From Haladaptatus sp. R4 (GTDB taxonomy: Archaea; Halobacteriota; Halobacteria; Halobacteriales; Haladaptataceae), in NCBI RefSeq assembly GCF_001625445.1, contig NZ_LWHG01000021.1:806001-870000 (forward strand): a DNA stretch of 64,000 nucleotides. Reading direction: 5' to 3'. The notes beneath the pieces are model-generated. The model ran no database searches and was not told the origin of the DNA. It worked only from the letters and a program-made list of their open reading frames with translations. Below, piece by piece: positions 52,433 to 61,221 of this stretch; the first letter of the stretch is position 1, and every line of letters starts with the position of its first letter. A program made the translations under genes and the position numbers.

Positions 52433-54679
52433 TTACCCGCTCGTCCCGTCCGGCGTGGACCCGCGAACGATCTCGTTTACGAGAGATACCGCTTCATCTG
52501 CATTCTCGCGTGTCACCTCGCCCGCGTACTGTGCCCGTTCGTACAGCGATCCGACACGTCGTGCCCGCTCGTCGATGCCGACGTGCGAGAGCGAGGCGAG
52601 ATACTCGCGCGGCGTCTCGCCCGGGCGACGTTTGCGATGCTTGCGTGATAGATAGTACTCCAGCCTGTCGAACGCGCGCTCGACGTCGGTTCCGGGGTCC
52701 TCACGCGGTTGCCAGCGCATCCACACGGTTCGGTACGCCCACTCGATGAGACCCATCCGTCGTGCCGTGAGCAACAACCCGACGAACAACAAGCCGCCGT
52801 AGAGCGACTGTGATTTCGAAGGTAGTTCGATGGGGATACCACCGCCGCCGCCCCCGAGGGCGCTCGCGTTCGTCGTTGTCGTCGTTGTCGTCGTCGGTCC
52901 ACTGGTGCCGAGTTTATCGCCGACGTTGCCACGGCCGTTCGGACCGGTGGAGACGTTCGACCCATTCTCCGGGCTACTCGTCGTGGTCGTGGTGGTCGTC
53001 GTGTCGGATGTCGTGGTGGTGGTCGTCGTCTCCGGCGTCCACGTTCCGTTCTGGCTTCCCTCCGTATCGACGCCCGATTTGCCGTTCTGCCGTGCCTCGT
53101 CCACGATTTGCTGTTCGGCGTTCGAGCGCTGTGTGGACGGGGTCGGGTCGAAACGAACCCACCCGGTGTCCGGGAAGTACACCTCGACCCACGCGTGCGA
53201 GTCGAGACCGCGGACGACCCACGTGTCCTCGTCCGTCCGCTGTCCCTCCGTGTAGCCCGTGACGAACCGTGCGGGAATTCCCTGTGTCCGGAGCATGGCG
53301 GTCATCGCCGTCGCGTAGTAGACACAGTAGCCCTTTTCCATATCGAAGACGAACGAGTCGGCGATGTTGCCGTCTGGCCGCTTCACGTGGAGCGAGTATT
53401 CCTTGTTCTCCTCCAACCACTGTTCGATGGCGGTGGCTTTCTGATACGGCGTTTTCGCGTCGGCGGTTATCTCGTCGGTTTTCGTCGTCAACCGCTGTGG
53501 CGTACTGCCGGGGAGGCGGGTGTACTGGTCCTCGATATCGCTCGGATACGCCGTACCGGCCTTGTTCAGACCGGACGGGGACGCCGACGGAACTTCGCTG
53601 ACGACGCTGTACGAACTGCCGTTCGTCAACGGTTGCGTCGGCGAGAGGCTCCCAGCGCTGCTGATTCGCGTGTTCGATTGCTGTTGTGAGCCGATGACTT
53701 TGATGGGCTTCCACGCTGCTGGCATCGCGTCCACCTGATTCGTCTCGACGGTGAACGTCTGTCGCACCGTGTAGGACTGACCGAGCGACGACTGCGAGTG
53801 ATAGGATTGGCTCTTCCCGGTCCGTATCCAGTCGTTTCCGGTGTACCGGTCGTAGGATGCGACCTTCCAGTAACTCCCGTGGTTCGCCGTCACGGTGTAC
53901 TGCACCTTCGGCGAGAGTTCGATACTCCCCTGAATCGAAAGTTGTGCGCTGTTGCTGATGAGACCGCCGCTACCGCCCGAGCCACCACCGCTCTGACTGG
54001 GGAGAATCGGACTCGCTCGACCGCCGGGGACGACGCTCATCGTGGCGGACAGCAGTACCATCACGATGAGCGCGACGACCAGCACGTCTATCTGTCCGAC
54101 GGTCCCGCCGTAGCGAGCCATCGTCCCGAAGGCGACGATGCCGAGTGCGCCGAGCATCCCGATGAGCGTCACGAACGACCCGGCGTCGCCCGTGAGGACG
54201 AAGAATCCGAGTGCCGCGCCACCTGCCGCAGCGGCGAGCATGTATCGCCGTCGGAAGACGAGATACCACGGGACGAACACGGTTGCCGGTGCGACGCCCA
54301 ACGCCCACGTTCCGACCTTTCGCATCTCCAGAATCGATAGGCCGGTCAACAGGGCAATGTTGTCGGCGGCGATGTGACCCGTCTGAGAGAAGACGTCCAC
54401 CCCTCCCGGAATCGTCGTGTAGTAGCCGAACATCCCGCCAGCGAGCAATAGCGCGCCGATGCCACAGGCGACCCATTCGGGGACGACCCGGGCCAGGAGC
54501 GTCGCGCCGATGAAGGCACCAGCCACGAGCAGAAGCAGGGTATCCGTATCCCCCGCGATGTTCGTGATGTCGTAGAGGACCTTCAGCGACGACCCGATGA
54601 GAACCGCCGTCGAAGCGATGGCGAGGCCCTGATACGGAATCGTCACGTCGCCGATAGCGAAACCGCGTGCCGTGCTCAC
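52433..54679 (-). CDS. TgpA-like membrane transglutaminase (DUF3488/DUF4129)
   Basis: 748 residues. The first 215 have about six spans (DUF3488); a long extracellular region follows, with the transglutaminase core about 430-530: GYCVYYATAMTAMLRTQGIP (Cys), GLDSHAWVEVYFPDTGWV (His) and RFDPTPS (Asp). Then a Thr/Ser linker near TTTTTTSDTTTTTTTTSS, one more span and a cytosolic DUF4129-like end (REYLASLSHVGIDERAR). It ends the operon moxR-DUF58-tgpA; likely acts on surface proteins. Confidence 0.93.
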   Translation of the reverse strand: MSTARGFAIGDVTIPYQGLAIASTAVLIGSSLKVLYDITNIAGDTDTLLLLVAGAFIGATLLARVVPEWVACGIGALLLAGGMFGYYTTIPGGVDVFSQTGHIAADNIALLTGLSILEMRKVGTWALGVAPATVFVPWYLVFRRRYMLAAAAGGAALGFFVLTGDAGSFVTLIGMLGALGIVAFGTMARYGGTVGQIDVLVVALIVMVLLSATMSVVPGGRASPILPSQSGGGSGGSGGLISNSAQLSIQGSIELSPKVQYTVTANHGSYWKVASYDRYTGNDWIRTGKSQSYHSQSSLGQSYTVRQTFTVETNQVDAMPAAWKPIKVIGSQQQSNTRISSAGSLSPTQPLTNGSSYSVVSEVPSASPSGLNKAGTAYPSDIEDQYTRLPGSTPQRLTTKTDEITADAKTPYQKATAIEQWLEENKEYSLHVKRPDGNIADSFVFDMEKGYCVYYATAMTAMLRTQGIPARFVTGYTEGQRTDEDTWVVRGLDSHAWVEVYFPDTGWVRFDPTPSTQRSNAEQQIVDEARQNGKSGVDTEGSQNGTWTPETTTTTTTSDTTTTTTTTSSPENGSNVSTGPNGRGNVGDKLGTSGPTTTTTTTTNASALGGGGGGIPIELPSKSQSLYGGLLFVGLLLTARRMGLIEWAYRTVWMRWQPREDPGTDVERAFDRLEYYLSRKHRKRRPGETPREYLASLSHVGIDERARRVGSLYERAQYAGEVTRENADEAVSLVNEIVRGSTPDGTSG

Positions 54680-55701
54680 GGCTTCTCACCTCCGTCGGCC
54701 CGCACCCCGTCGAGGGCGCTCGTCCGTCCCCGTCGCGACGTGAATTCGTCGAACGACATGGTGTCACGGCCCCACCGAATCGTCACGTCCCGTTGGTCGG
54801 TCAGTCCGCGAACGAGCAGGTCCGCGTGCGCTCGCTCGCGTTCGTGCACCTGTCCGCTCTCCATGTGTGCGAGGACGGTGAGAATCCGCGTTCGCTGGTC
54901 GGTACTACCATCGGGTCCGACGTGACCGTCGGGCGTGGTCACCCCGACGGAGACCCCGATATCGAGCAGGGCCGCCGCGATACTCGCCGTCGCGTCCGCG
55001 ACGGCATCGACACGACCCGCGTTCGCCTCCGCCACGATCCGTATCTGTTGACTCTCCTCCTGCGGTTCGAACTGCCGAACGAACATCTCCCCGACCGGCC
55101 GCTTCGCGCTCGACTTCCAGTGGATGTCCCGAAGCGGATCACCCGCCTGGTACTCTCGCAGTTGGTCGAACTCGCGTCGTGCCGCGTTCGTGTGACTGTC
55201 TTCGAGCGCGCGTGCGGTCGTCACGCCGTCGACCGGTTCTACCCGGGGGAAGACGAGAATGGACTCCCGGATCTGATGGGTGAACGTCCGCTCGAACAGG
55301 CCGAACACGTCTTCGGCCACGACTCGCACCGGGCCGATAGCCTGCTCGCCACGCTTCGTGAGGCGGACGTCGAACTCGACCGCCGTCTCGCCGATGCTGG
55401 TCTCGATGGGGCCGCCATCGTACTCCAGTCCGTCGGCGAGTTCCAGATCGACGGTTCCCGCGAACGGGTCCGGCGCGTCGAAATCGAGCGTTATCGTCAC
55501 CGCTTCCTCCCGGGACCCGACGTTCGGCGCGGACACGTCGAGTTGTGGGCGTTTCGTCCGCTTCAACTGGATGAAGCCGACGAGTATCGCCACGAGAAGC
55601 GGGGCGACCACGGCGTTCAGCGACCGAGCGCCGAACGAGGCGGCCAGCGCGAATCCGGCGACACTGACGGTGATGAACACCCATGCACGTCGCGTCAGCA
55701 T
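54676..55701 (-). CDS. DUF58 membrane-anchored protein
   Basis: 341 residues. Two N-terminal spans (VFITVSVAGFALAASFGARS and a second near 30-50), then a beta region and the DUF58 signature YQAGDPLRDIHWKSSAKRPV near 190. The C-terminal part has the vWA-like fold of the family. It overlaps the transglutaminase gene by 4 bp; moxR ends 2 bp upstream. Confidence 0.93.
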   Translation of the reverse strand: MLTRRAWVFITVSVAGFALAASFGARSLNAVVAPLLVAILVGFIQLKRTKRPQLDVSAPNVGSREEAVTITLDFDAPDPFAGTVDLELADGLEYDGGPIETSIGETAVEFDVRLTKRGEQAIGPVRVVAEDVFGLFERTFTHQIRESILVFPRVEPVDGVTTARALEDSHTNAARREFDQLREYQAGDPLRDIHWKSSAKRPVGEMFVRQFEPQEESQQIRIVAEANAGRVDAVADATASIAAALLDIGVSVGVTTPDGHVGPDGSTDQRTRILTVLAHMESGQVHERERAHADLLVRGLTDQRDVTIRWGRDTMSFDEFTSRRGRTSALDGVRADGGEKP

Positions 55702-55702
55702 C

Positions 55703-56701
55703 TCACTCCACCGGGACGTTGTCGAGGGCGTTCCGAATCATCGTCCGCCCTTCTTCACCGCCCATGACGCCCGTGTCACCCCGTACGCGGTGGGAGAGCA
55801 CGACTTCGGCTTCCGTCTTCACGTCGTCCGGGATGACGTACTCCCGACTGTCGAGAACGGCCCGCGCTTGGGCCGCACGGAGCAGCGAAATCGACCCTCG
55901 GGGGCTGACACCGAGTTGGCAGTGGTCGCGGGTGTAGTTCGCGAGTCGGGTGACGTACTCTCGGACCGGCTTTTTCACCGTTACCTTCGTGATCGTCGCC
56001 CTCGCCCGTCGGATGTCGCTCGCGCTGGCGACGGGGTCGAGTCGGCGAATCGGATGTTCGCCGACGACGCGCCGGAGGACTTCCGATTCGTCCTGCGGAT
56101 TGGGGTAGCCGAGCGAGAGCTTCTTCATGAAACGGTCGATCTCGGCGACCGGGAGTTCGTACGTCCGGTCCTGTTCGATGGCGTTCTGCGTCGCGATGAC
56201 CGTGAACGGGTTGGGAACGTCGTGGGTCTTCCCGTCGATGGTCACCTGCTCTTCCTCCATCGCTTCCAACAGGGCGGATTGGGTCTTCGGCGGTGCGCGA
56301 TTGATCTCGTCGGCGAGGACGACGTTGCCGAAGATCGGGCCGGGTTGGAACTCGAACTCGTTCGTTTTCTGGTTGAAAATGTTGACGCCGGTCACGTCCG
56401 AGGGGAGGAGGTCGGGCGTGAACTGCACGCGTTTGAACGAACAGTCGATGGAGCGCGCCAACGACCGGGCGAGCATCGTCTTGCCGACGCCGGGAACGTC
56501 TTCGAGAAGGAGGTGGCCGCGCGCGAGGATCGTCGTCAAAATATGCTCGGCGGCGTCGTGTTGCCCGACGATAACGTGTTCGATGTTGTCGATGATACGT
56601 CCTGACAGGTCCGCCGCGTCCTGTACCGAGAGAGGGTCCGCGAACTCGTTGGTCGGCCGCTCTACGGGGGTCTGCTCTGGATCTTTGTTAGCTTCCTTCA
56701 T
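55703..56701 (-). CDS. MoxR-family AAA+ ATPase
   Basis: 332 residues from ATG 56701; the longer in-frame extension lacks coding character. HLLLEDVPGVGKTMLARSLA is Walker A, VVLADEINRAPPKTQSALLE Walker B, then sensor 1 FTVIATQNAIEQDRTYELP. MoxR ATPases act as chaperones that ready metal or surface-linked protein complexes, usually with DUF58 and vWA proteins, as here. Confidence 0.95.
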   Translation of the reverse strand: MKEANKDPEQTPVERPTNEFADPLSVQDAADLSGRIIDNIEHVIVGQHDAAEHILTTILARGHLLLEDVPGVGKTMLARSLARSIDCSFKRVQFTPDLLPSDVTGVNIFNQKTNEFEFQPGPIFGNVVLADEINRAPPKTQSALLEAMEEEQVTIDGKTHDVPNPFTVIATQNAIEQDRTYELPVAEIDRFMKKLSLGYPNPQDESEVLRRVVGEHPIRRLDPVASASDIRRARATITKVTVKKPVREYVTRLANYTRDHCQLGVSPRGSISLLRAAQARAVLDSREYVIPDDVKTEAEVVLSHRVRGDTGVMGGEEGRTMIRNALDNVPVE

Positions 56702-56982
56702 GCTATGAATGCGCGATTGGTCGAAACGGGTCCTTTTGGGAAGTGGGGACGCTAGGGGGGCGTCTCCCTCGTTACGCGTACTATCGGAGCGTACCTTTGT
56801 AACTTTTGTCGCTACGCCAAGAGGTGTCCAGGTTACCCTTGAATACTTTGTGCATTGATGTTTCAAGGAGCTCAACGGAAGAGATCGATTTTATTCGATC
56901 CATCATGTTTCCGAAATTGCTGTGTTCGGAGAGAAGAGAGGTCGCTAGTTGACCGGACGATATCCAGAAGTTCCACTGCTGC

Positions 56983-57342
56983 TCACCATTCCTTGCAGTC
57001 GGCACAGACCATCCCGTCCTCGTCGCGCCAGCGTTTCTCGACGCTGGACCCACAACACGCACAGTCCGCGCCGTCAGGCGTCCAATCGTACGTCGCTCTG
57101 GCGGGTTCGACGTCGTCGGAGTCCAGTTCGGATACGTCCTCGTCGGTTCCGTCGGTCTCGTCGGTTCCGTCGGTTCCGTCGGTTCTGTCGGTTTCGACCG
57201 GTTCTCCTTCGGATCGCTCTTCAGTTACCGGTTCGTCGTCCACCTGCTCCCCCTCTCTCGATTCGTCCGTGATCCGCTCGTCCGGTTCGTCCGGGTCGTC
57301 CGTTGTCCCTGCGAACTCCGAGAGCGACGTATCCTTCGGCAC
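56983..57342 (-). CDS. Small acidic protein with C-terminal zinc ribbon
   Basis: 119 residues from a GTG at 57342 (reads MPKDTSLSEFAGTTDD). A disordered Asp/Glu/Thr part with a (TDG/TDE) repeat, then YDWTPDGADCACCGSSVEKR and DGMVCADCKEW. Two C-x2-C knuckles form a treble-clef or ribbon. The family recurs in haloarchaea (DUF7573, from memory). Function unknown. Confidence 0.82.
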   Translation of the reverse strand: MPKDTSLSEFAGTTDDPDEPDERITDESREGEQVDDEPVTEERSEGEPVETDRTDGTDGTDETDGTDEDVSELDSDDVEPARATYDWTPDGADCACCGSSVEKRWRDEDGMVCADCKEW

Positions 57343-57414
57343 GGTCCCGCCTACGAAGCCCCAAGCCGTAAGCGTGACGGAGCAACCAAGTACCCCCGGT
57401 ACGCAGTGGCACGT

Positions 57415-57621
57415 ATGGCAGGACTCATCTCGAACATCAGCGAACTGATTCGCCTGTTCGGCGACGTCGCAACGGCATCGGCAAACCCCATCCCCGCGAT
57501 TTTGCTCCTGTTCGGGGCGATCTTCGTCGGCTTCTCCGTCCTTCTGGGGATTTACCTCGTCATCGGCGCGATAGGCGGCGTGATCACCGCCGATTCGCCC
57601 GGTCAAGCGCCGCCGCAGTGA
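57415..57621 (+). CDS. Small two-span membrane protein
   Basis: 68 residues from ATG 57415 (GTG at 57406 in frame). Two hydrophobic segments: PAILLLFGAIFVGFSVLLGI and a following IVIGAIGG-like stretch. The 3' end overlaps the LLM-reductase 3' end by 38 bp on the other strand. Conserved in haloarchaea to my memory; function unknown. Confidence 0.75.
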   Translation: MAGLISNISELIRLFGDVATASANPIPAILLLFGAIFVGFSVLLGIYLVIGAIGGVITADSPGQAPPQ

Positions 57622-58564
57622 GCGATATCGCTTCTTTTCGATCCGGACCGAGCGGCGACCCGGCGACGAAACTGTCGGTGTAGTCGAGCACGGCGGCAAT
57701 TCTGTCAGCCACGGCTTCGGGTTCCCCGGCGATACAGAAGGCGTCTATCATCGCGGGCGTGACGGCGTCGAACGCCGCCGAAAAATTCCCCGCGCCGATC
57801 TTCTCGCCGATTTCGGACGCCAACTCGCCGTCGATTCCGTGTCTGTCGAGCACCGGCCCTGCCGCACCGCCCGCGATGAACGCCACTGGTGGGCGGGCCG
57901 CTTCGCGCGCCGCTTCGCCGTCTTCGGCCACGCTCACGCAGGCGTACGCCGCGAAGTCGAACTCACCCCGCTCGTCGGGGCGTTCGTCCAACCCTTCCGC
58001 GATGCGCTCGCTCGCCCACTCGAAATCCCGCGGGTGCGAGGCGTTGACCAGCGCGCCGTCGGCGTGTTTTGCGCTCATCCGGAGCATGTGCGGTCCCTGC
58101 GCGCCGACGTACGCAGGAATCTCCCCTGCGTCGTAGTTCAGTCCGGCGTCCCGCGCGGTGAACGTCCCCTCGTGGGTCACGCGCTCGCCCGCCCAGAGTC
58201 GCTTCGAGACCTTCATCGTCTCCAGCACGCGACGAAGCGGTCGGTCGCGGTCGATACCGAGGTTCCGGAGCGTGGAGCGGTCGCCCGCGCCGACGCCGAA
58301 CACAGCCCGGCCGTCGCTCGCTTCGTCCAGCGTTGCGGTACGTGAAGCGAGCGTGACGGGATGGCTCTCGTACGGGTTGACGACGCCCGGTCCGAGGCGG
58401 ATGTCCTCGGTGGCGTCGGCGATCCGCGAGAGGACCGTGAAGGGGTCGCGGTTGTTGTAGTGACTGCTGGCGAACAGCGTGTCGAACCCCGCATTCTCCG
58501 CCGTCTCGCCGAGTTCGACCAGTTCGGAAATCGGGTCTTCGGGTGTGATCTCAATCGCCCGCAA
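57584..58564 (-). CDS. F420-dependent LLM-family reductase, Mer-like
   Basis: 326 residues from a TTG at 58564 (reads MRAIEITPEDPISELVELGE). TIM barrel of luciferase-like F420 enzymes; FDTLFASSHYNNRDPFTVLS, RLGPGVVNPYESHPV and FGVGAGDRSTLRNLGIDRDR are close to methylenetetrahydromethanopterin reductase (Mer). In haloarchaea, which lack methanogenesis, Mer-like proteins may serve folate metabolism. Overlaps cofE by 14 bp. Confidence 0.88.
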   Translation of the reverse strand: MRAIEITPEDPISELVELGETAENAGFDTLFASSHYNNRDPFTVLSRIADATEDIRLGPGVVNPYESHPVTLASRTATLDEASDGRAVFGVGAGDRSTLRNLGIDRDRPLRRVLETMKVSKRLWAGERVTHEGTFTARDAGLNYDAGEIPAYVGAQGPHMLRMSAKHADGALVNASHPRDFEWASERIAEGLDERPDERGEFDFAAYACVSVAEDGEAAREAARPPVAFIAGGAAGPVLDRHGIDGELASEIGEKIGAGNFSAAFDAVTPAMIDAFCIAGEPEAVADRIAAVLDYTDSFVAGSPLGPDRKEAISLTAAALDRANRR

Positions 58565-59312
58565 ATTCCCACCTCCGGAGCGCCTGCCGGACGAAATCGC
58601 CATCGACCGACCGGAACAGGTTGTCGCTTCCGCCGTGGTCGCCGAACTCCCAATCGCGGACGACGACGACTGGGAGGCCGTCGTCGCCCTCGCCGCTGAC
58701 GAGGTTGGCCGCCGAGGCGAGTTCGTCCACGACGGATTCCACCGTCACTTCGAGTTCGTGGCCGTCCCTGTCGTGTTCACCCCGCCAGTCGCGACTCGCC
58801 GAAATGCCGTCCCAACCGATGGCGACGCCGCGCTGGCCGTGTCGGAACGGTCGCCCGCAGGTGTCGGTGACGACGACGGGCACGTCGACCGGGAGGCCGG
58901 AGCGAATCCGGGCGGCGCTCTCGTTCGGTCGCTTCGGGAGCAACAACAGGTCGGCATCGCCCGTGTTCGAACGGTCGATGCCCGCGTTCACGCCGATGTG
59001 GCCGAACCGCGTCGAGGTGAGCAGGAACGGCGCTTCCATGATGAGTTCGGTGCTCTCCTCGATGACGGCCTGTGCGAACCGTGGGTCCTTCTCCTCGCCG
59101 GAGAGTTCGGAGAGGCGACCGGCGATTTCCTCCGCCCGAGGACTCGTCGGGAAGTCGTCCATGGTCGCCGTTCGTCCTTCGGCTTTCGAGACGATGGTGC
59201 TCGCGACCAACAACACGTCGCCGGGTTCGAGGTCGACTCGCTCCGCGACGAGCGCGGCGATGTCGTCGCCGGGTTCGACCTCGGGAATCCCCGGAACTGC
59301 GAAAACGTTCAT
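58551..59312 (-). CDS. cofE: Coenzyme F420-0:L-glutamate ligase
   Basis: 253 residues from ATG 59312. VLLVASTIVSKAEGRTATMD, VVVTDTCGRPFRHGQRGVAI and DELASAANLVSGEGDDGLPV are CofE blocks that bind GTP and the divalent metals. It adds the glutamate tail to F420-0. Just upstream of the F420-using reductase. Confidence 0.95.
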   Translation of the reverse strand: MNVFAVPGIPEVEPGDDIAALVAERVDLEPGDVLLVASTIVSKAEGRTATMDDFPTSPRAEEIAGRLSELSGEEKDPRFAQAVIEESTELIMEAPFLLTSTRFGHIGVNAGIDRSNTGDADLLLLPKRPNESAARIRSGLPVDVPVVVTDTCGRPFRHGQRGVAIGWDGISASRDWRGEHDRDGHELEVTVESVVDELASAANLVSGEGDDGLPVVVVRDWEFGDHGGSDNLFRSVDGDFVRQALRRWEFAGD

Positions 59313-59365
59313 GCCCGGTCGTTGGTGCGCGCCGATAAAAACCCGCCCGGAAGGCGCAAAACCGG

Positions 59366-59875
59366 TCAACTTTCGTATCGTTGTACCGAGCAGGCACCGC
59401 CTTCGACCGTCGCGACGAACATCGTCGCCGTGTCCGCCGGGACGGCACCCGTCGCACTCCCCGGATTCAGCAGGCGAACGCCATCGACCTCCTCGTCCAT
59501 CGGTCGGTGGGTGTGCCCGGCGACACCGACGACGGACGAATCGAGGTTGCCGTCAACCGCCTCGCGAACGATTCGTGCGACCCGGGATTCGTACCCGCGT
59601 TTCGGGCCGGTCCCGTGCGTGACGACGAACGTGACGCCGCCGATGTCGAGGGTCGTTACGTCGGGTAGTCGAAGCGATTTCGGGTCGGTGTTTCCCCCCA
59701 CGGCAGTGTAGTTCCCGTCCGTCAGTTCGTGTATCGACGCCAGCGCGTCGGCCGAATCGAAGTCCCCCGCGTGAATCGTGTGGTCCGCCCGAAGGATTCG
59801 GGTTCGTACCCAGTCAGGGATTCGATTCGCACGCGACGGGATGTGCGTGTCGCTGATGATGGCGACCCGGAGCAT
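59366..59875 (-). CDS. YfcE-type metallophosphoesterase
   Basis: 169 residues. Metal motifs: AIISDTHIPSRA (D-x-H), IHAGDFDSADAL (GD), VGGNTDPKSL (GN-x-D), VVTHGTG and GVAGHTHRPM (GH-x-H). Single-domain MJ0936/YfcE phosphodiesterase. Ends 54 bp upstream of cofE on the same strand. Natural substrate unknown. Confidence 0.94.
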   Translation of the reverse strand: MLRVAIISDTHIPSRANRIPDWVRTRILRADHTIHAGDFDSADALASIHELTDGNYTAVGGNTDPKSLRLPDVTTLDIGGVTFVVTHGTGPKRGYESRVARIVREAVDGNLDSSVVGVAGHTHRPMDEEVDGVRLLNPGSATGAVPADTATMFVATVEGGACSVQRYES

Positions 59876-59955
59876 GCCTCTTCGTTCGCGGTGCTGGTAG
59901 AAAAACGTTAGAGCGGCGTCGGAACGCTTTAGTTCTCGCTTTCGAACGTATTAGT

Positions 59956-61083
59956 ATGGGCGGCCGTTCGTCCCGACGAAACTTTCTGGGTGCTATCGGC
60001 CTCGGTTTGTCGGTGGTGAGTGCTGGCTGTAACACGCTCGAAGCGCAACCGGATCGGCAACGGCCGAACTGGTCCGTCGAACTCGACGGGATGCCAGCGC
60101 GGGCTAGATCCATCGCCGATCACGGCCTCGTTCTGGCGACGACGCTCACCCCGGACGGCGAACTCGGCCACCTTCGATTTTCGGGCGACTACGAACGACT
60201 CGCCGACCTGTCGAGAATCACCACCGCCCCCGTCGTTTACGACGACCGGGCGTTCGTCGAATCCGATGGAACCATCCGCTCCATTCCGCTCGACGGCGGC
60301 GACCCGGTGCAGATTCACAGCGGTTACTTGTCACTCGGTCGCTACGAACCGGTCGTCTCGGGGTCGCGGTTGTTCGGCATCGGCTACAACGACGAATTCG
60401 AGAAATACACCGTCTTCGCCATCGATTTGGAGGCCGAACGGGTCCGGTGGATTCGTCCGTTCGGCAGCATGCAAGCGTCGATAGCCACCGACGGCGATCA
60501 CGTTTTCGCCGCATCCCCTTCGGGCATCGTCAGAGCCTACTCGGCGAACGACGGTGCGACGATTTGGAAGACCCACGTCGGAGGCGATGCGCGATTGACG
60601 TACCACGACGGGACGGTGTTCGTCGCGACCGACAGGGGATTGGTCGCACTCGACTCGACGGACGGAACACATCTCTGGCTCGCCGAGAGCCACTGGATCG
60701 CCTCCGTGAACGGCGTCCCCGCGGTCGCCGACTCGACCGTTTACACCCTCCTCACCCTCTACTCGACCCACCACCGGAACATGTTCGCAACCGAGACGTA
60801 TCTCGTCGCCTATCACGCGTCCGGTGCGGAGCGCTGGCGCACCCGCGTCAACTACGGAACCCCCCTCACCGTCACCGAGGACGCCATCGGCGTCGAGACC
60901 GTGGATGAAGTCGAAACCGATCGCGGAAAAAGGGAACTCCGAAAATATCTCTCCGTCTTTGCCACCGGCGGTAAACGACTCGCCAAATACGATCTCCCCG
61001 ACCGGTCCACCATGCGGCCCCTCATCCGCGACAATTCGGTGATCGCCGGATACGGCAAGACCGTCGCCTCCTACGAACGGTAG
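59956..61083 (+). CDS. Tat-exported lipoprotein with PQQ-like beta-propeller
   Basis: 375 residues. The signal MGGRSSRRNFLGAIGLGLSV has twin arginines and the lipobox VVSAGC, so it is exported folded by Tat and kept on the outer face by a lipid. The rest is repeats such as GDHVFAASPSGIVRAYSAND and DGTVFVATDRGLVALDSTDG, blades of a PQQ-dehydrogenase-like propeller. No catalytic residues for PQQ are evident, so binding or scaffolding is likely. Confidence 0.9.
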   Translation: MGGRSSRRNFLGAIGLGLSVVSAGCNTLEAQPDRQRPNWSVELDGMPARARSIADHGLVLATTLTPDGELGHLRFSGDYERLADLSRITTAPVVYDDRAFVESDGTIRSIPLDGGDPVQIHSGYLSLGRYEPVVSGSRLFGIGYNDEFEKYTVFAIDLEAERVRWIRPFGSMQASIATDGDHVFAASPSGIVRAYSANDGATIWKTHVGGDARLTYHDGTVFVATDRGLVALDSTDGTHLWLAESHWIASVNGVPAVADSTVYTLLTLYSTHHRNMFATETYLVAYHASGAERWRTRVNYGTPLTVTEDAIGVETVDEVETDRGKRELRKYLSVFATGGKRLAKYDLPDRSTMRPLIRDNSVIAGYGKTVASYER

Positions 61084-61221
61084 GACGGAGACGTGATTGT
61101 GATTGTTCCGTAATCGTAGCGACCGAGAAACGAGTCCCGAAGACTCCTCGCTATCGCTCGTCATCCCTAGTTTCGTACCGAAACCCATTCATTGATAATC
61201 GGTGACACCAAACATCCGACG

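Noticed and set aside
57131-57195. CRISPR-like or intergenic repeat of gtcggttcc
   Set aside because: It is coding: Thr-Asp-Gly/Glu repeats within the acidic zinc-ribbon protein gene.
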